Below, piece after piece: positions 1 through 5,192 of a stretch of 5,318 nucleotides of DNA. The notes under the pieces were generated by a model. The model saw only the letters and a program-made list of their open reading frames with translations. It searched no databases and was not told where the DNA came from. The position numbers and the translations under genes were made by a program. The DNA is from Pseudomonadota bacterium (GTDB taxonomy: Bacteria > Pseudomonadota > Gammaproteobacteria > Acidiferrobacterales > Acidiferrobacteraceae). The stretch's first letter is position 1. Each line of letters opens with the position of its first letter. Where the stretch lies: assembly GCA_021797365.1 (NCBI GenBank), contig JAJZZU010000211.1, positions 1 through 5,318 on the forward strand, in the 5' to 3' direction.

Positions 1-817
1 AATCGGTTTCGATCCGCTCGTCCGTCTCCGCCCCGAGATCGCCGAGGACTAGACCGAGCAGAGCCTCGCCCTCCGGGTTGCGCGAGCCGTCGGCATCGGC
101 GCAAAGCGCCTCCACTTCCGCCTCGGGAACGCTGCCTTCGCGGAGAGCCCGGGCTATCAGCTTCCGGATGCGCTCGCGCCCCTCTTCGTCGCCGGTGCGG
201 GGTAGCGGTACCGCGTGTTCGGGAAGGAACGCCTCGAAGTCCTCCCAGTCCTCCGCTGTGTCTATCGGCACGTGCCCGGAGATCGCCACGTGGGCGGCGG
301 CCGCGGCGGCGGCTAGTGTCTCGTCCCCTTTGGGCGGCGGGCCATCCTCCTCCGGTTCCCATGCGGACGGGCCGGGCAAGATATCCTCGTCGGTGGCGAC
401 GTGTTCCGGCTCCGCCGGACGCGGCGAGGGGACGTCACCCGGGGCTTCCTGAACCGCGCTCCGTTCTTCCCCGGGTTCCGCGGAGCCTCGTTCCTCCGCC
501 TTTGGCGGGGCCTCCATCTCCCGTTCCGGCGCGGACAGGACCGCAGCCGCGGCCGCCGCTCCCGACGCCTTCGCGATCTCTAGCGCGTCGCGCCCTGAGG
601 GGTCCGTCAGCGAGGCGTCCGCCCCCGAGCCGAGCAGGAGGGCGCAGATCGCGGCCCTGTTCTTCGAGGCCGCCAGCATCAGCGGGGTCATCCCGTCGCC
701 GTCGCGGGCGTCGAGATCGTCGCCCCTGCGGACGTGCATACGGACCGCCGACTCCACGCCCGCCAGGACGGCCATCCTGAGGAGACGGTTGAGGGGCCGC
801 TCCGCGAGGCCGTCCAT
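1..817 (-). CDS. Ankyrin-repeat protein with a sigma-70 region 1.1-like segment (partial; C-terminus beyond left edge)
   Basis: The reading frame is open for 272 codons from the ATG at 817-815 to the left edge. Residues about 8-38 look like a degenerate ankyrin repeat. Residues 39-71 form a classical 33-residue one (G-M-T-P-L-M-L-A-A, then a second helix ending G-S-G-A-D-A), and residues 72-95 start another. An Ala-rich stretch and a long Pro/Glu-rich linker (about 88-185) follow. Residues 215-265 (I-R-K-L-I-A-R-A-L-R-E-G, later L-V-L-G-D-L-G) resemble region 1.1 of primary sigma factors, so I infer a sigma-70-like C-terminal half outside the window. The start follows the stop of the WYL regulator by 5 nt, with AGGGAG about 8 nt upstream, so the two are cotranscribed. 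No catalytic motif is visible. The ankyrin call is firm; the sigma link is inference and could be chance similarity. Confidence 0.8.
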   Translation of the reverse strand, partial: MDGLAERPLNRLLRMAVLAGVESAVRMHVRRGDDLDARDGDGMTPLMLAASKNRAAICALLLGSGADASLTDPSGRDALEIAKASGAAAAAAVLSAPEREMEAPPKAEERGSAEPGEERSAVQEAPGDVPSPRPAEPEHVATDEDILPGPSAWEPEEDGPPPKGDETLAAAAAAAHVAISGHVPIDTAEDWEDFEAFLPEHAVPLPRTGDEEGRERIRKLIARALREGSVPEAEVEALCADADGSRNPEGEALLGLVLGDLGAETDERIETD

Positions 818-822
818 GGCGT

Positions 823-1719
823 TCACTCCCTGTCCCCCGGCGGGACGTAGCCCGGGGCGAGGGTCGCGCTCTCCACCCCGTAGAGGGCCAGCGGGTCGCG
901 TAGCCAGAGCCGGTATTCGGGGCCGCTCAGGGAGTGGTTCGGCGAACAGTCCACGTTCCAACGACGCAGGACATATCCGGCGAGGGCTGCCCGCACCCGG
1001 AGCCGGAGGACGCCGTCCTCCATCGGGTAGTCGAGGGCGGCGATTTCAGGGCGAGGGCCGTCCGGATGGGGGACCAGCTCGAGTTCGACCACCCGATTCC
1101 ACTGGATGTCGTTTGCGGATCCCTCAGAGAGCCGCGGCGCGTTTCGGGGAACGGGGGTGGCCCTGCGTATCCTCGTGAGGACGAAATCCCTGTAGGAGCC
1201 GGATTTGCGGTCGAAGGCGCGGGCATGCCAGCGCAGGCCGTTGTCGGCGAGCGCAAACGGGACGATTTCCCGTTCCGACTCGCCCCCTCCCAACGAGACG
1301 TAGGTCACGAAAAGGGCTACCCTGGCCCTTATGGCCCGCGTCACGGTCGCCAGCGTGTCGGTGGCAGGGCGGTTGATCGGTTCGGGGAACTCGCAGGGGA
1401 GCATGCTACCCCCCGCGCCTCCAAGGCCGTCGCCGAAACCCTGCGACAGGGCGGTCAGTGTCCGGTCCAGCGGATGGTCGAAGAGGGGGCGGAACGCCGG
1501 ACCGATCCGGTAGGTCTTGCTGCTGCTGTCAAAGACGATGTTCTTCGGGGCGGCCTCCCGGTAAACGGCTAGATCGCGTGTCGCCCCGGCCGGCGCGATG
1601 CCGAACCTCGACGCGATGTCCGCCCGCGACACCTCGCCGAGAAAATACAGCCGGAAGTCTATGTAAGCCAGACGCTCCCTCTGGGTCTGACCCAGACCGG
1701 CCGGAATCCAGACGGCCAT
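823..1719 (-). CDS. WYL-domain transcriptional regulator, BrxR/CapW type
   Basis: This 298-residue protein has the usual length and order of BrxR/CapW repressors. A winged helix-turn-helix lies at about 15-75 (F-L-G-E-V-S-R-A-D-I-A-S-R-F-G-I, then A-T-R-D-L-A-V-Y-R-E). A WYL domain lies at about 130-185 (R-E-I-V-P-F-A-L, R-W-H-A-R-A-F-D, R-D-F-V-L-T-R-I), and a C-terminal extension follows at about 205-290. Relatives are dimeric repressors at the head of BREX, CBASS and other anti-phage operons, where the WYL domain is thought to sense a ligand produced in infection. The ATG at 1719 is preceded by AAGGGG with a 5-nt spacer. A promoter and an inverted-repeat operator lie upstream, so autorepression is likely. 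The next gene begins 5 nt after its TGA. It appears intact. The family is confident; the exact partner system is not visible. Confidence 0.88.
   Translation of the reverse strand: MAVWIPAGLGQTQRERLAYIDFRLYFLGEVSRADIASRFGIAPAGATRDLAVYREAAPKNIVFDSSSKTYRIGPAFRPLFDHPLDRTLTALSQGFGDGLGGAGGSMLPCEFPEPINRPATDTLATVTRAIRARVALFVTYVSLGGGESEREIVPFALADNGLRWHARAFDRKSGSYRDFVLTRIRRATPVPRNAPRLSEGSANDIQWNRVVELELVPHPDGPRPEIAALDYPMEDGVLRLRVRAALAGYVLRRWNVDCSPNHSLSGPEYRLWLRDPLALYGVESATLAPGYVPPGDRE
1681..1695. repeat. Perfect 7-bp inverted repeat inside the start of the WYL gene
   Basis: CTGGGTC and GACCCAG flank a single T. The site lies 25-39 nt into the coding sequence, over the codons for residues 9-13. It could be a second, intragenic operator or a leader hairpin, but in GC-rich coding DNA a 7-bp palindrome can be chance. 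Confidence 0.35.
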
Positions 1720-1753
1720 CGCGGCCCCTTTTCCGTTGTTCTGATGATAAACG

Positions 1754-1782
1754 ATTCTACATCCGCTATTCCGTCTTGTATA
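1754..1782 (-). promoter_or_regulatory. Promoter for the WYL/ankyrin operon
   Basis: Read on the minus strand, TATACA (1782-1777, 4 of 6 to TTGACA) and TAGAAT (1759-1754, 5 of 6 to TATAAT) are separated by exactly 17 nt. Transcription would start near 1747, leaving a leader of about 28 nt that contains the AAGGGG ribosome site (1730-1725). The region is AT-rich against the very GC-rich genes it would serve. Confidence 0.55.
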
Positions 1783-1784
1783 TG

Positions 1785-1809
1785 TAACATGCGCATTTTG
1801 CGTATGTTA
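1785..1809. promoter_or_regulatory. Inverted-repeat operator, probable WYL-regulator binding site
   Basis: The arms TAACATGCGCA (1785-1795) and TGCGTATGTTA (1799-1809) are inverted repeats matching at 10 of 11 positions around a TTT centre. The right-hand boundary lies 2 bp from the predicted -35 of the regulator's own promoter, which suits repression or autoregulation by a dimeric BrxR/CapW-type protein. That this regulator is the one that binds is inference from position. Confidence 0.6.
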
Positions 1810-1829
1810 GAAAAATCGCCAGTTACTAC

Positions 1830-2105
1830 AGATATTCCTTGTCACTGGTTGTGCTATTCCGGGCGACCTGCATTTCTTCCGCAACGTCCCATGGCAAGCA
1901 CCTGCCGTGGGCACGCATCCATTGATGTCGTTACTGAATTTCCGACGCCAACGCCGATGCTGAGGGGCGATGGTTGTCAGCCCAGCGCGGCGGACCGTTC
2001 GCCGTCGATCCTCCGGCATCATCCTCGAACCTGCGCGGATTTCCCCTGGTTTGCCCAGTAAAGTGACGGGGCGGTTTGGGAATCTGTTAAACTACACCAC
2101 CAATA
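1830..2105. other. Stretch with no recognisable gene
   Basis: Both strands contain only short frames without family resemblance, good ribosome sites or consistent codon choice. A 71-codon minus-strand frame (1807-2022) is Arg- and Cys-rich and reads like non-coding sequence. The composition differs from the GC-rich operon on the left. I take it as a boundary or decayed segment between the regulator's promoter and the restriction-gene remnant. No tRNA-like 3' end or attachment-site duplication was found. Confidence 0.4.
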
Positions 2106-2641
2106 ATGAAACCTCAACCGTTCTCGGTTGGGTTTTTCTTAAAAGAATCGGGCGAGTTGCGCCCGGAAGTGTCGCTGCCCAAGCTGGCCTTCTTTGCGGC
2201 CACCATCGACGAGCTGGCCGGCGCACTGCGACCAGCAGTGGAGCGTGCGCTACTCAAGCATGACACCCCCGCCTCGCGCATCCTGGTCAACGTTGGCGGC
2301 GACAAACTCACCACCAACGGCGACATCCGCGAGTTCAACCGGCTGGATACCCAGAAGACTTGGAAAAACAGTTCATTCTGCTGGTCAACAAGGGCCGCGA
2401 AGACTGGAACTGCCGCTCGCTGTTCGGCGTGGGCCTGTTCCGCGAGCTCTTCCAGCGCGAAGAGCCGGATAGCAGCTTGAAGTATGTCATTGTTGAGGTG
2501 AAGGCCGACAACCAGATCGAGGACACAGTGGTGCAGGCCAAAAAGGACTTCGCCCGTCAGATCGCGGTGGCCGGCGGATGGACCACCGCATCCTTAAAGT
2601 CGTCGGATGCTGACAATCGGCATTTCCAGAAACTACTATAA
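2106..2641 (+). pseudogene. Remnant of a type III restriction enzyme Res subunit (helicase C-terminal part joined to nuclease end)
   Basis: The first part (frame from ATG 2106) contains G-D-K-L-T-T-N-G-D-I-R-E-F-N-R-L-D-T, typical of the second helicase domain of Res/DEAD-DEAH proteins. The match then jumps frame: P-E-D-L-E-K-Q-F-I-L-L-V-N-K-G-R-E-D-W-N-C-R-S-L-F-G-V begins at 2351, which is explained by loss of one C in the CCC at 2350-2352. After L-F-R-E (near 2440) the expected helicase motif VI region is missing. The frame goes straight into K-Y-V-I-V-E-V-K-A-D-N-Q-I-E-D (about 2480-2525), the E-x-K half of the C-terminal PD-(D/E)xK nuclease. It ends with TAA at 2639. The ATPase half is absent, no partner Mod gene is present, and the product cannot be functional. 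Near 2578-2598 the +1 frame reads M-D-H-R-I-L-K, hinting at a further pair of small indels. Confidence 0.8.
2113..2137 (+). terminator. Possible intrinsic terminator, slightly degenerate
   Basis: CAACCG (2115-2120), loop TTCT, CGGTTG (2125-2130) form a perfect 6-bp stem extended by a T-G and a C-G pair, followed by TTTTT (2133-2137). The shape suggests an original CCTCAACCG/CGGTTGAGG stem that lost one base. No live gene is visible upstream on this strand. It overlaps the first codons of the restriction-gene remnant, which implies that the coding remnant really begins after about 2140. Confidence 0.4.
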
Positions 2642-2843
2642 AGCAACACAAAAACAGGCGATGATGACTGAAGGTCCCGGGCCTACTCATCAAGCGGGCA
2701 CACTGTTCCGGAGGATGTATGGGACCCTGGCGTTACACGTTACCCTACAGGTTCCGGGGATGGGTTTGGGGATAAGCTCCACAGCCGTTCCTGGAAGGAC
2801 ACCGGAACGGCGCCCTGCCAGAAATGAAGGCGCCCCTGGGCAT
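2642..2843. other. Gene-free spacer
   Basis: No frame here resembles a known family. Short imperfect repeats occur (GTTCCGGAGGATG and GTTCCGGGGATG, about 45 bp apart; CGTTA twice within 13 bp), but no hairpin with a T tract, promoter pair or mobile-element end stands out. Confidence 0.35.
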
Positions 2844-3074
2844 TCAGTAATCGCAAATGACACGACAAATAATACTTTCAAGGACGCCCATCGCCACCAG
2901 CCGTAGGAATATCGGGACGTCGTAGGTGAGGACATCCCCAGGATTGCCTGGGGCTGAGTCGAGAAACCGCAGATGGATAGGGCGCCCCTCCCCCTCACGG
3001 GGCGCCCTGACAAAGACATCGCCCGTGCGCGTATCGCTATACAATTCGAGCGGCAGATCGAGATTGTTATTCAT
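2844..3074 (-). CDS. Small hypothetical protein, 76 aa
   Basis: I do not recognise this protein. In favour of a real gene: GAAGGG lies 6 nt before the ATG at 3074, codon choice is even, and the sequence is balanced rather than the Arg/Pro/Ser-rich pattern of a shadow frame. It starts M-N-N-N-L-D-L-P-L-E-L-Y and includes V-F-V-R-A-P-R-E-G and L-T-Y-D-V-P-I-F-L-R-L-V-A-M-G. There is no signal peptide, membrane segment or nuclease motif. The last dozen residues (S-I-I-C-R-V-I-C-D-Y) look unlike the rest, so the frame may be truncated and read into unrelated sequence. It diverges from the TIR-like fragment, whose missing N-terminal half would have lain here, so this gene may have arrived with that deletion. 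A non-functional relic is equally possible. Confidence 0.45.
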   Translation of the reverse strand: MNNNLDLPLELYSDTRTGDVFVRAPREGEGRPIHLRFLDSAPGNPGDVLTYDVPIFLRLVAMGVLESIICRVICDY

Positions 3075-3106
3075 TGCACACCCTTCCCCGCATGCCGGGC
3101 TATGGT

Positions 3107-3205
3107 CGCCCCAGGGTCACGCTGGTGTATCTCACCGACAAGACAGCTTCCAGTAAGTGGATCGATTGGGAGATTGCGGAAAGCCTCAAGCGCGCCAAGG
3201 GCGTC
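3107..3205 (+). pseudogene. TIR-like (DUF1863/ThsB-like) protein, 5' fragment of a gene split by an insertion
   Basis: Thirty-three codons read R-V-T-L-V-Y-L-T-D-K-T-A-S-S-K-W-I-D-W-E-I followed by A-E-S-L-K-R-A-K-G-V. This is the conserved middle of the TIR-like family to which the Thoeris protein ThsB belongs: a hydrophobic strand, a T-x-x-S-x-W-V-x-W-E-I helix start, then a K-R-G-K-G-V turn. The similarity stops after the GTC at 3203-3205 and resumes at 4903. Upstream of about 3107 the frame no longer matches, so the N-terminal half, with the first strand and its helices, is missing. An ATG at 3074 opens the frame but its first 11 codons look unrelated. ThsB-type proteins make a nucleotide signal from NAD+ on phage infection; this copy cannot. 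Confidence 0.7.
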
Positions 3206-3733
3206 ACAAGCGTGCGCCGGCTCTCGGTATACGCGATGGGACGTCCAAGTCGCCATCGCGCCCTCGATCTCGGCGCAACTCATGATCTCTCCGCTCCGCT
3301 ACGAGATGCCGCGGCCGTCCTGCGGGCGAGCCGTGCGCTTTTCCGGCGCACAAGAGGCTCGCCCACAATAACTGGACGGCGTATCGATGTCCTTGCAGGT
3401 GGCCTGCGGCCACCCGCCCGGACCTACGCCTCCCGCGGACTACGCGCCCTCGCTTCGCTTATATGGACACCTCCCAGTTTGCAAGGCGATGTTGATGTAA
3501 TGTTCAACAGGGTATCGGCTGCAGTCTTATATCCGGCCTTGTGATGCAGGCCAAATCATTGCCTGCGGGCCCTGATGGAATTCGCCGAGAACGTCCTCAT
3601 CTCCGTGACGCGCTTCAAGCGCAGAGCGAAGCCCAGGTTTGCGTCCTCGCGGTCCGACCTGTTGTGCCATCATCTCTTCATCGACCTCCGCAACCGTTTA
3701 ACGATTCTCTTCGGGCAAAGGAAATGGACTCCC
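3206..3733 (-). other. Non-coding 3' region of the IS110 element, candidate guide-RNA region
   Basis: This stretch has no convincing protein. The TIR frame continues open to 3544, but its product is Arg/Ala/Pro-rich and unlike the family. A clean hairpin, GGTGGCC-TGC-GGCCACC, lies at 3398-3414. The run at 3415-3470 is GC-rich and structured in appearance. IS1111-type members of IS110 carry their target-choosing RNA after the transposase gene, which fits the long tail here. Assignment of an RNA is inference; I could not define its ends or guide loops. Confidence 0.35.
3398..3414. repeat. Perfect 7-bp stem-loop in the IS110 3' region
   Basis: GGTGGCC and GGCCACC flank a TGC loop. Two further pairs form after a single mismatch. 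There is no T tract, so it is not an intrinsic terminator. A structural element of an RNA is plausible. Confidence 0.45.
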
Positions 3734-4756
3734 TTATGCCGGTCGTGTGCTGACATAATTCCGCTGATACGTCCGCCCATACGAGAGCATCGCCCAAGCC
3801 GTGCGCGCGATCTTATTGGCCAATGCGACGACGGCGACATTGTATGGCCGCCGCCTCGCGAGTCCGTCGATCCAGGCGCCTATTTCCTTGGCGTTGACCA
3901 GCACCGAACGCGCACCATGGATCAACAGCCCCCGCAGATAGATATCGCCGCGTTTGCTGATGTGGCCCAACTGAAGATGGCCGCCAGTCCCTCGCTGACG
4001 GGGCACGAGCCCGAGAAATGCTGCGAATTCGCGACCCGACTTAAAGGTTTTGGGATCACCAATCGTGGCGACCAATGCCGTTGAGGTGAGCAGACCGATA
4101 CCTGGGATATCGGCAATCACGCTGGCGCTCTCATTCTGCTGTTGCCAGTGTTTGATCCGTTGTTCGATCGATCGTATCTCCTGATCAAGCGTCTTCAATC
4201 GCGCCAGCTGCTCGTTGACCGCTTCCCACAGGAACGTCGGTACGATGCTTTCAAATTCCGCCAGACGCGCGCGGATGTCCGCAAGTCCGGCCCGGCGCCC
4301 ACCCTGGATCGTAATACCATACTCATAAAGCAACCCAAGCAGCTGGTTGATCTGCGCCGTACGAAATTTGAGGAGCTGCGAGCGCATGCGATGCAGGCTA
4401 AGTACCGCCTGTTGGTCCTCAGTCTTCACCGCTACGGTGCGCATACCTGGCTGCTGGACAGCCGTCCAGATGGCACGCGCGTCAGTGGCATCGGTCTTGT
4501 TGTTTTGCACGAACGGGCGGATGAATTTGGCGTGTAGCAACACCGTTTCGTGCCCCAGGGCTTTGAGTTTGCGCGCCCAGAAGTGTCCACTTCCGCACGC
4601 CTCGAGCGCCACTTGCGCTGGGGCAGATTGGGAGAGAAATTCTATCAGCTGGGGGCGGCTGAATCGCCGGTTACAAATCTGACCCGTGTCAGGCTCTACC
4701 CAGTACATTTGAAAGACTTGTTTGGCCACATCCAGTCTGTATGTTATACGATTCAT
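3734..4756 (-). CDS. IS110-family transposase (RuvC-like DEDD plus C-terminal Tnp domain)
   Basis: The protein is 340 residues and full length. The N-terminal RuvC-like DEDD domain (about 1-150) shows L-D-V-A-K (Asp9), A-L-E-A-C-G-S-G-H-F-W (Glu52) and K-T-D-A-T-D-A (Asp89, Asp92). A helical, probably coiled-coil stretch spans 160-212. The C-terminal Tnp domain has D-I-P-G-I-G (217-221), F-A-A-F-L-G-L-V-P-R-Q (244-254) and I-S-K-R-G-D-I-Y-L-R (266-275). The motif before it is G-T-G-G (256-259), where many relatives have S-S-G-G with the catalytic serine; here Thr257 takes that place. The ATG at 4756 is preferred over an upstream in-frame ATG at 4789. It has AAAGGAG about 8 nt before it, and family N-termini begin at this M-x-x-I-x-x-x-L-D-V-A-K. 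These enzymes recombine DNA guided by an element-encoded RNA. Confidence 0.93.
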   Translation of the reverse strand: MNRITYRLDVAKQVFQMYWVEPDTGQICNRRFSRPQLIEFLSQSAPAQVALEACGSGHFWARKLKALGHETVLLHAKFIRPFVQNNKTDATDARAIWTAVQQPGMRTVAVKTEDQQAVLSLHRMRSQLLKFRTAQINQLLGLLYEYGITIQGGRRAGLADIRARLAEFESIVPTFLWEAVNEQLARLKTLDQEIRSIEQRIKHWQQQNESASVIADIPGIGLLTSTALVATIGDPKTFKSGREFAAFLGLVPRQRGTGGHLQLGHISKRGDIYLRGLLIHGARSVLVNAKEIGAWIDGLARRRPYNVAVVALANKIARTAWAMLSYGRTYQRNYVSTRPA

Positions 4757-4902
4757 TGGGGCTCTCCTTTCCTGTCGTGATGAAAACACACACTACTTTG
4801 GCACAGGGATGCCGCTTGGAATACCGATGGCCTTCATTATGTAGCTTGTGCCCCCTCAGCATCGGAAAGGGAGGTGTTCATACCATCTCCATGGCGCGCA
4901 GC
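4757..4902 (-). promoter_or_regulatory. 5' region of the IS110 element
   Basis: The 146 bp upstream of the transposase contain its ribosome site (AAAGGAG at 4771-4765). A separated inverted repeat, GGCACA (4800-4805) and TGTGCC (4847-4852), may form a leader structure. No strong -35/-10 pair was seen on the minus strand, as is common for insertion sequences that rely on circular-junction or outside promoters. A plus-strand AAAGGGAGGTG (4866-4876) looks like a ribosome site but is followed by an ATG only at 4891, 16 nt beyond its core, leading into the TIR remnant. Confidence 0.35.
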
Positions 4903-5118
4903 GTCGGTGCTTACAAGGGCGACACGCCGCCTGCCAAAACGTCACTGGCGTTTCAGCAAAATGGCGGCAAGGCCGCAAAATGGGAACATGTGGCCCTGGT
5001 CAAAGCGATTGAGGAGGATGCCAGCATCAAAACGCTGGCCGTAGCAATGTCCCGGCTAAATGTAAACGGATGGATGCGCGACAACGATGTTGTTACCGTA
5101 TCGGAGAGGCGTGCATAA
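4903..5118 (+). pseudogene. TIR-like (DUF1863/ThsB-like) protein, 3' fragment beyond the insertion
   Basis: Seventy-one codons ending in TAA at 5116 read V-G-A-Y-K-G-D-T-P-P-A-K, then K-W-E-H-V-A-L-V-K-A-I-E-E. This is the C-terminal part of the same TIR-like family as 3107-3205, where the strand after K-G-V is followed by a K-G-D-x-P-P loop and a W-x-H helix. Both fragments lie on the same strand and in the right order. From about residue 40 on (S-I-K-T-L-A-V-A-M onward) the sequence no longer follows what I recall of the family; relatives usually end near the A-I-E-E-A helix, so the tail may be an extension or a later rearrangement. An ATG at 4891 inside the insertion could give a 75-residue product, but its distance from the AAAGGGAGGTG is poor. 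It is best read as a dead gene end, though the peptide could be a chance small protein. Confidence 0.62.
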
Positions 5119-5135
5119 CTAACATATTGATAGAT

Positions 5136-5153
5136 AATGTGTATATACACATT
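5136..5153. promoter_or_regulatory. Perfect 18-bp palindrome, likely operator
   Basis: AATGTGTATATACACATT is its own complement over all 18 positions. The TGTATATACA core resembles operators of small dimeric regulators, such as those of toxin-antitoxin pairs. The regulator is not in the window, so its identity is open. Confidence 0.5.
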
Positions 5154-5192
5154 GTTTACAGTTGTGGTAAACACAACCATTTTAGAGTTTAC
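5154..5192. repeat. Overlapping inverted and direct repeats next to the palindrome
   Basis: GTTTAC (5154-5159) pairs with GTAAAC (5167-5172), and GTTTAC recurs at 5187-5192. Overlapping this, GTTGTG (5161-5166) pairs with CACAAC (5172-5177) around GTAAA. The two arrangements are mutually exclusive as hairpins but could be adjacent half-sites for a DNA-binding protein. Confidence 0.45.

Larger units (their letters stand above)
3206..4902 (-). mobile_element. IS110-family insertion sequence, about 1.7 kb, inserted in the TIR-like gene
   Basis: The boundaries are inferred from the interrupted host frame. Joining 3205 to 4903 gives K-G-V-V-G-A-Y-K-G-D, the pattern expected in the TIR-like family. 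The ends may shift by about three bases because GTC occurs on both sides. The element holds one transposase gene, 146 bp upstream of its start and 528 bp beyond its stop. IS110 elements generally lack terminal inverted repeats and target duplications, which agrees with what is seen. A weak subterminal pair (AGGAAATGGACTCCC at 3719-3733; the complement of 4758-4773 reads AGGAAAGGAGAGCCCC) hugs both ends of the gene, as in the IS1111 subgroup. At 1.7 kb it is somewhat long for a single IS110, so the 3' part may include older inserted DNA. Confidence 0.6.

Noticed and set aside
78..783. Long plus-strand open frames opposite the ankyrin gene
   Set aside because: They are Arg/Pro/Ser-rich shadows produced by very high GC. 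The minus frame is open throughout, encodes ankyrin repeats and has a ribosome site.
934..1572. A 212-codon plus-strand frame
   Set aside because: It lies wholly opposite the WYL regulator, shows no family resemblance and has no ribosome site; it is a GC-driven shadow.
2040..2140. A tRNA or tmRNA 3' end (ACCACCA followed by a terminator) as an island attachment site
   Set aside because: No T-arm or acceptor pairing can be built upstream of the ACCACCA, so the resemblance is only local.
3071..3413. Minus-strand frames of about 70 codons opposite the TIR fragment and the element's left end
   Set aside because: They cross the inferred insertion boundary, have poor composition and no match to a family, although one overlaps the start of the 76-residue gene by an ATGA.
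3575..4537. Plus-strand frames of 131-169 codons overlapping the transposase
   Set aside because: They are antisense to well-conserved DEDD and Tnp motifs, with no domain and no credible start.
3206..4902. True terminal inverted repeats for the insertion (GCGTGCGCC near 3210 against GCTGCGCGCC in the complement near 4900)
   Set aside because: The match is short and needs gaps; IS110 elements are not expected to have terminal repeats.
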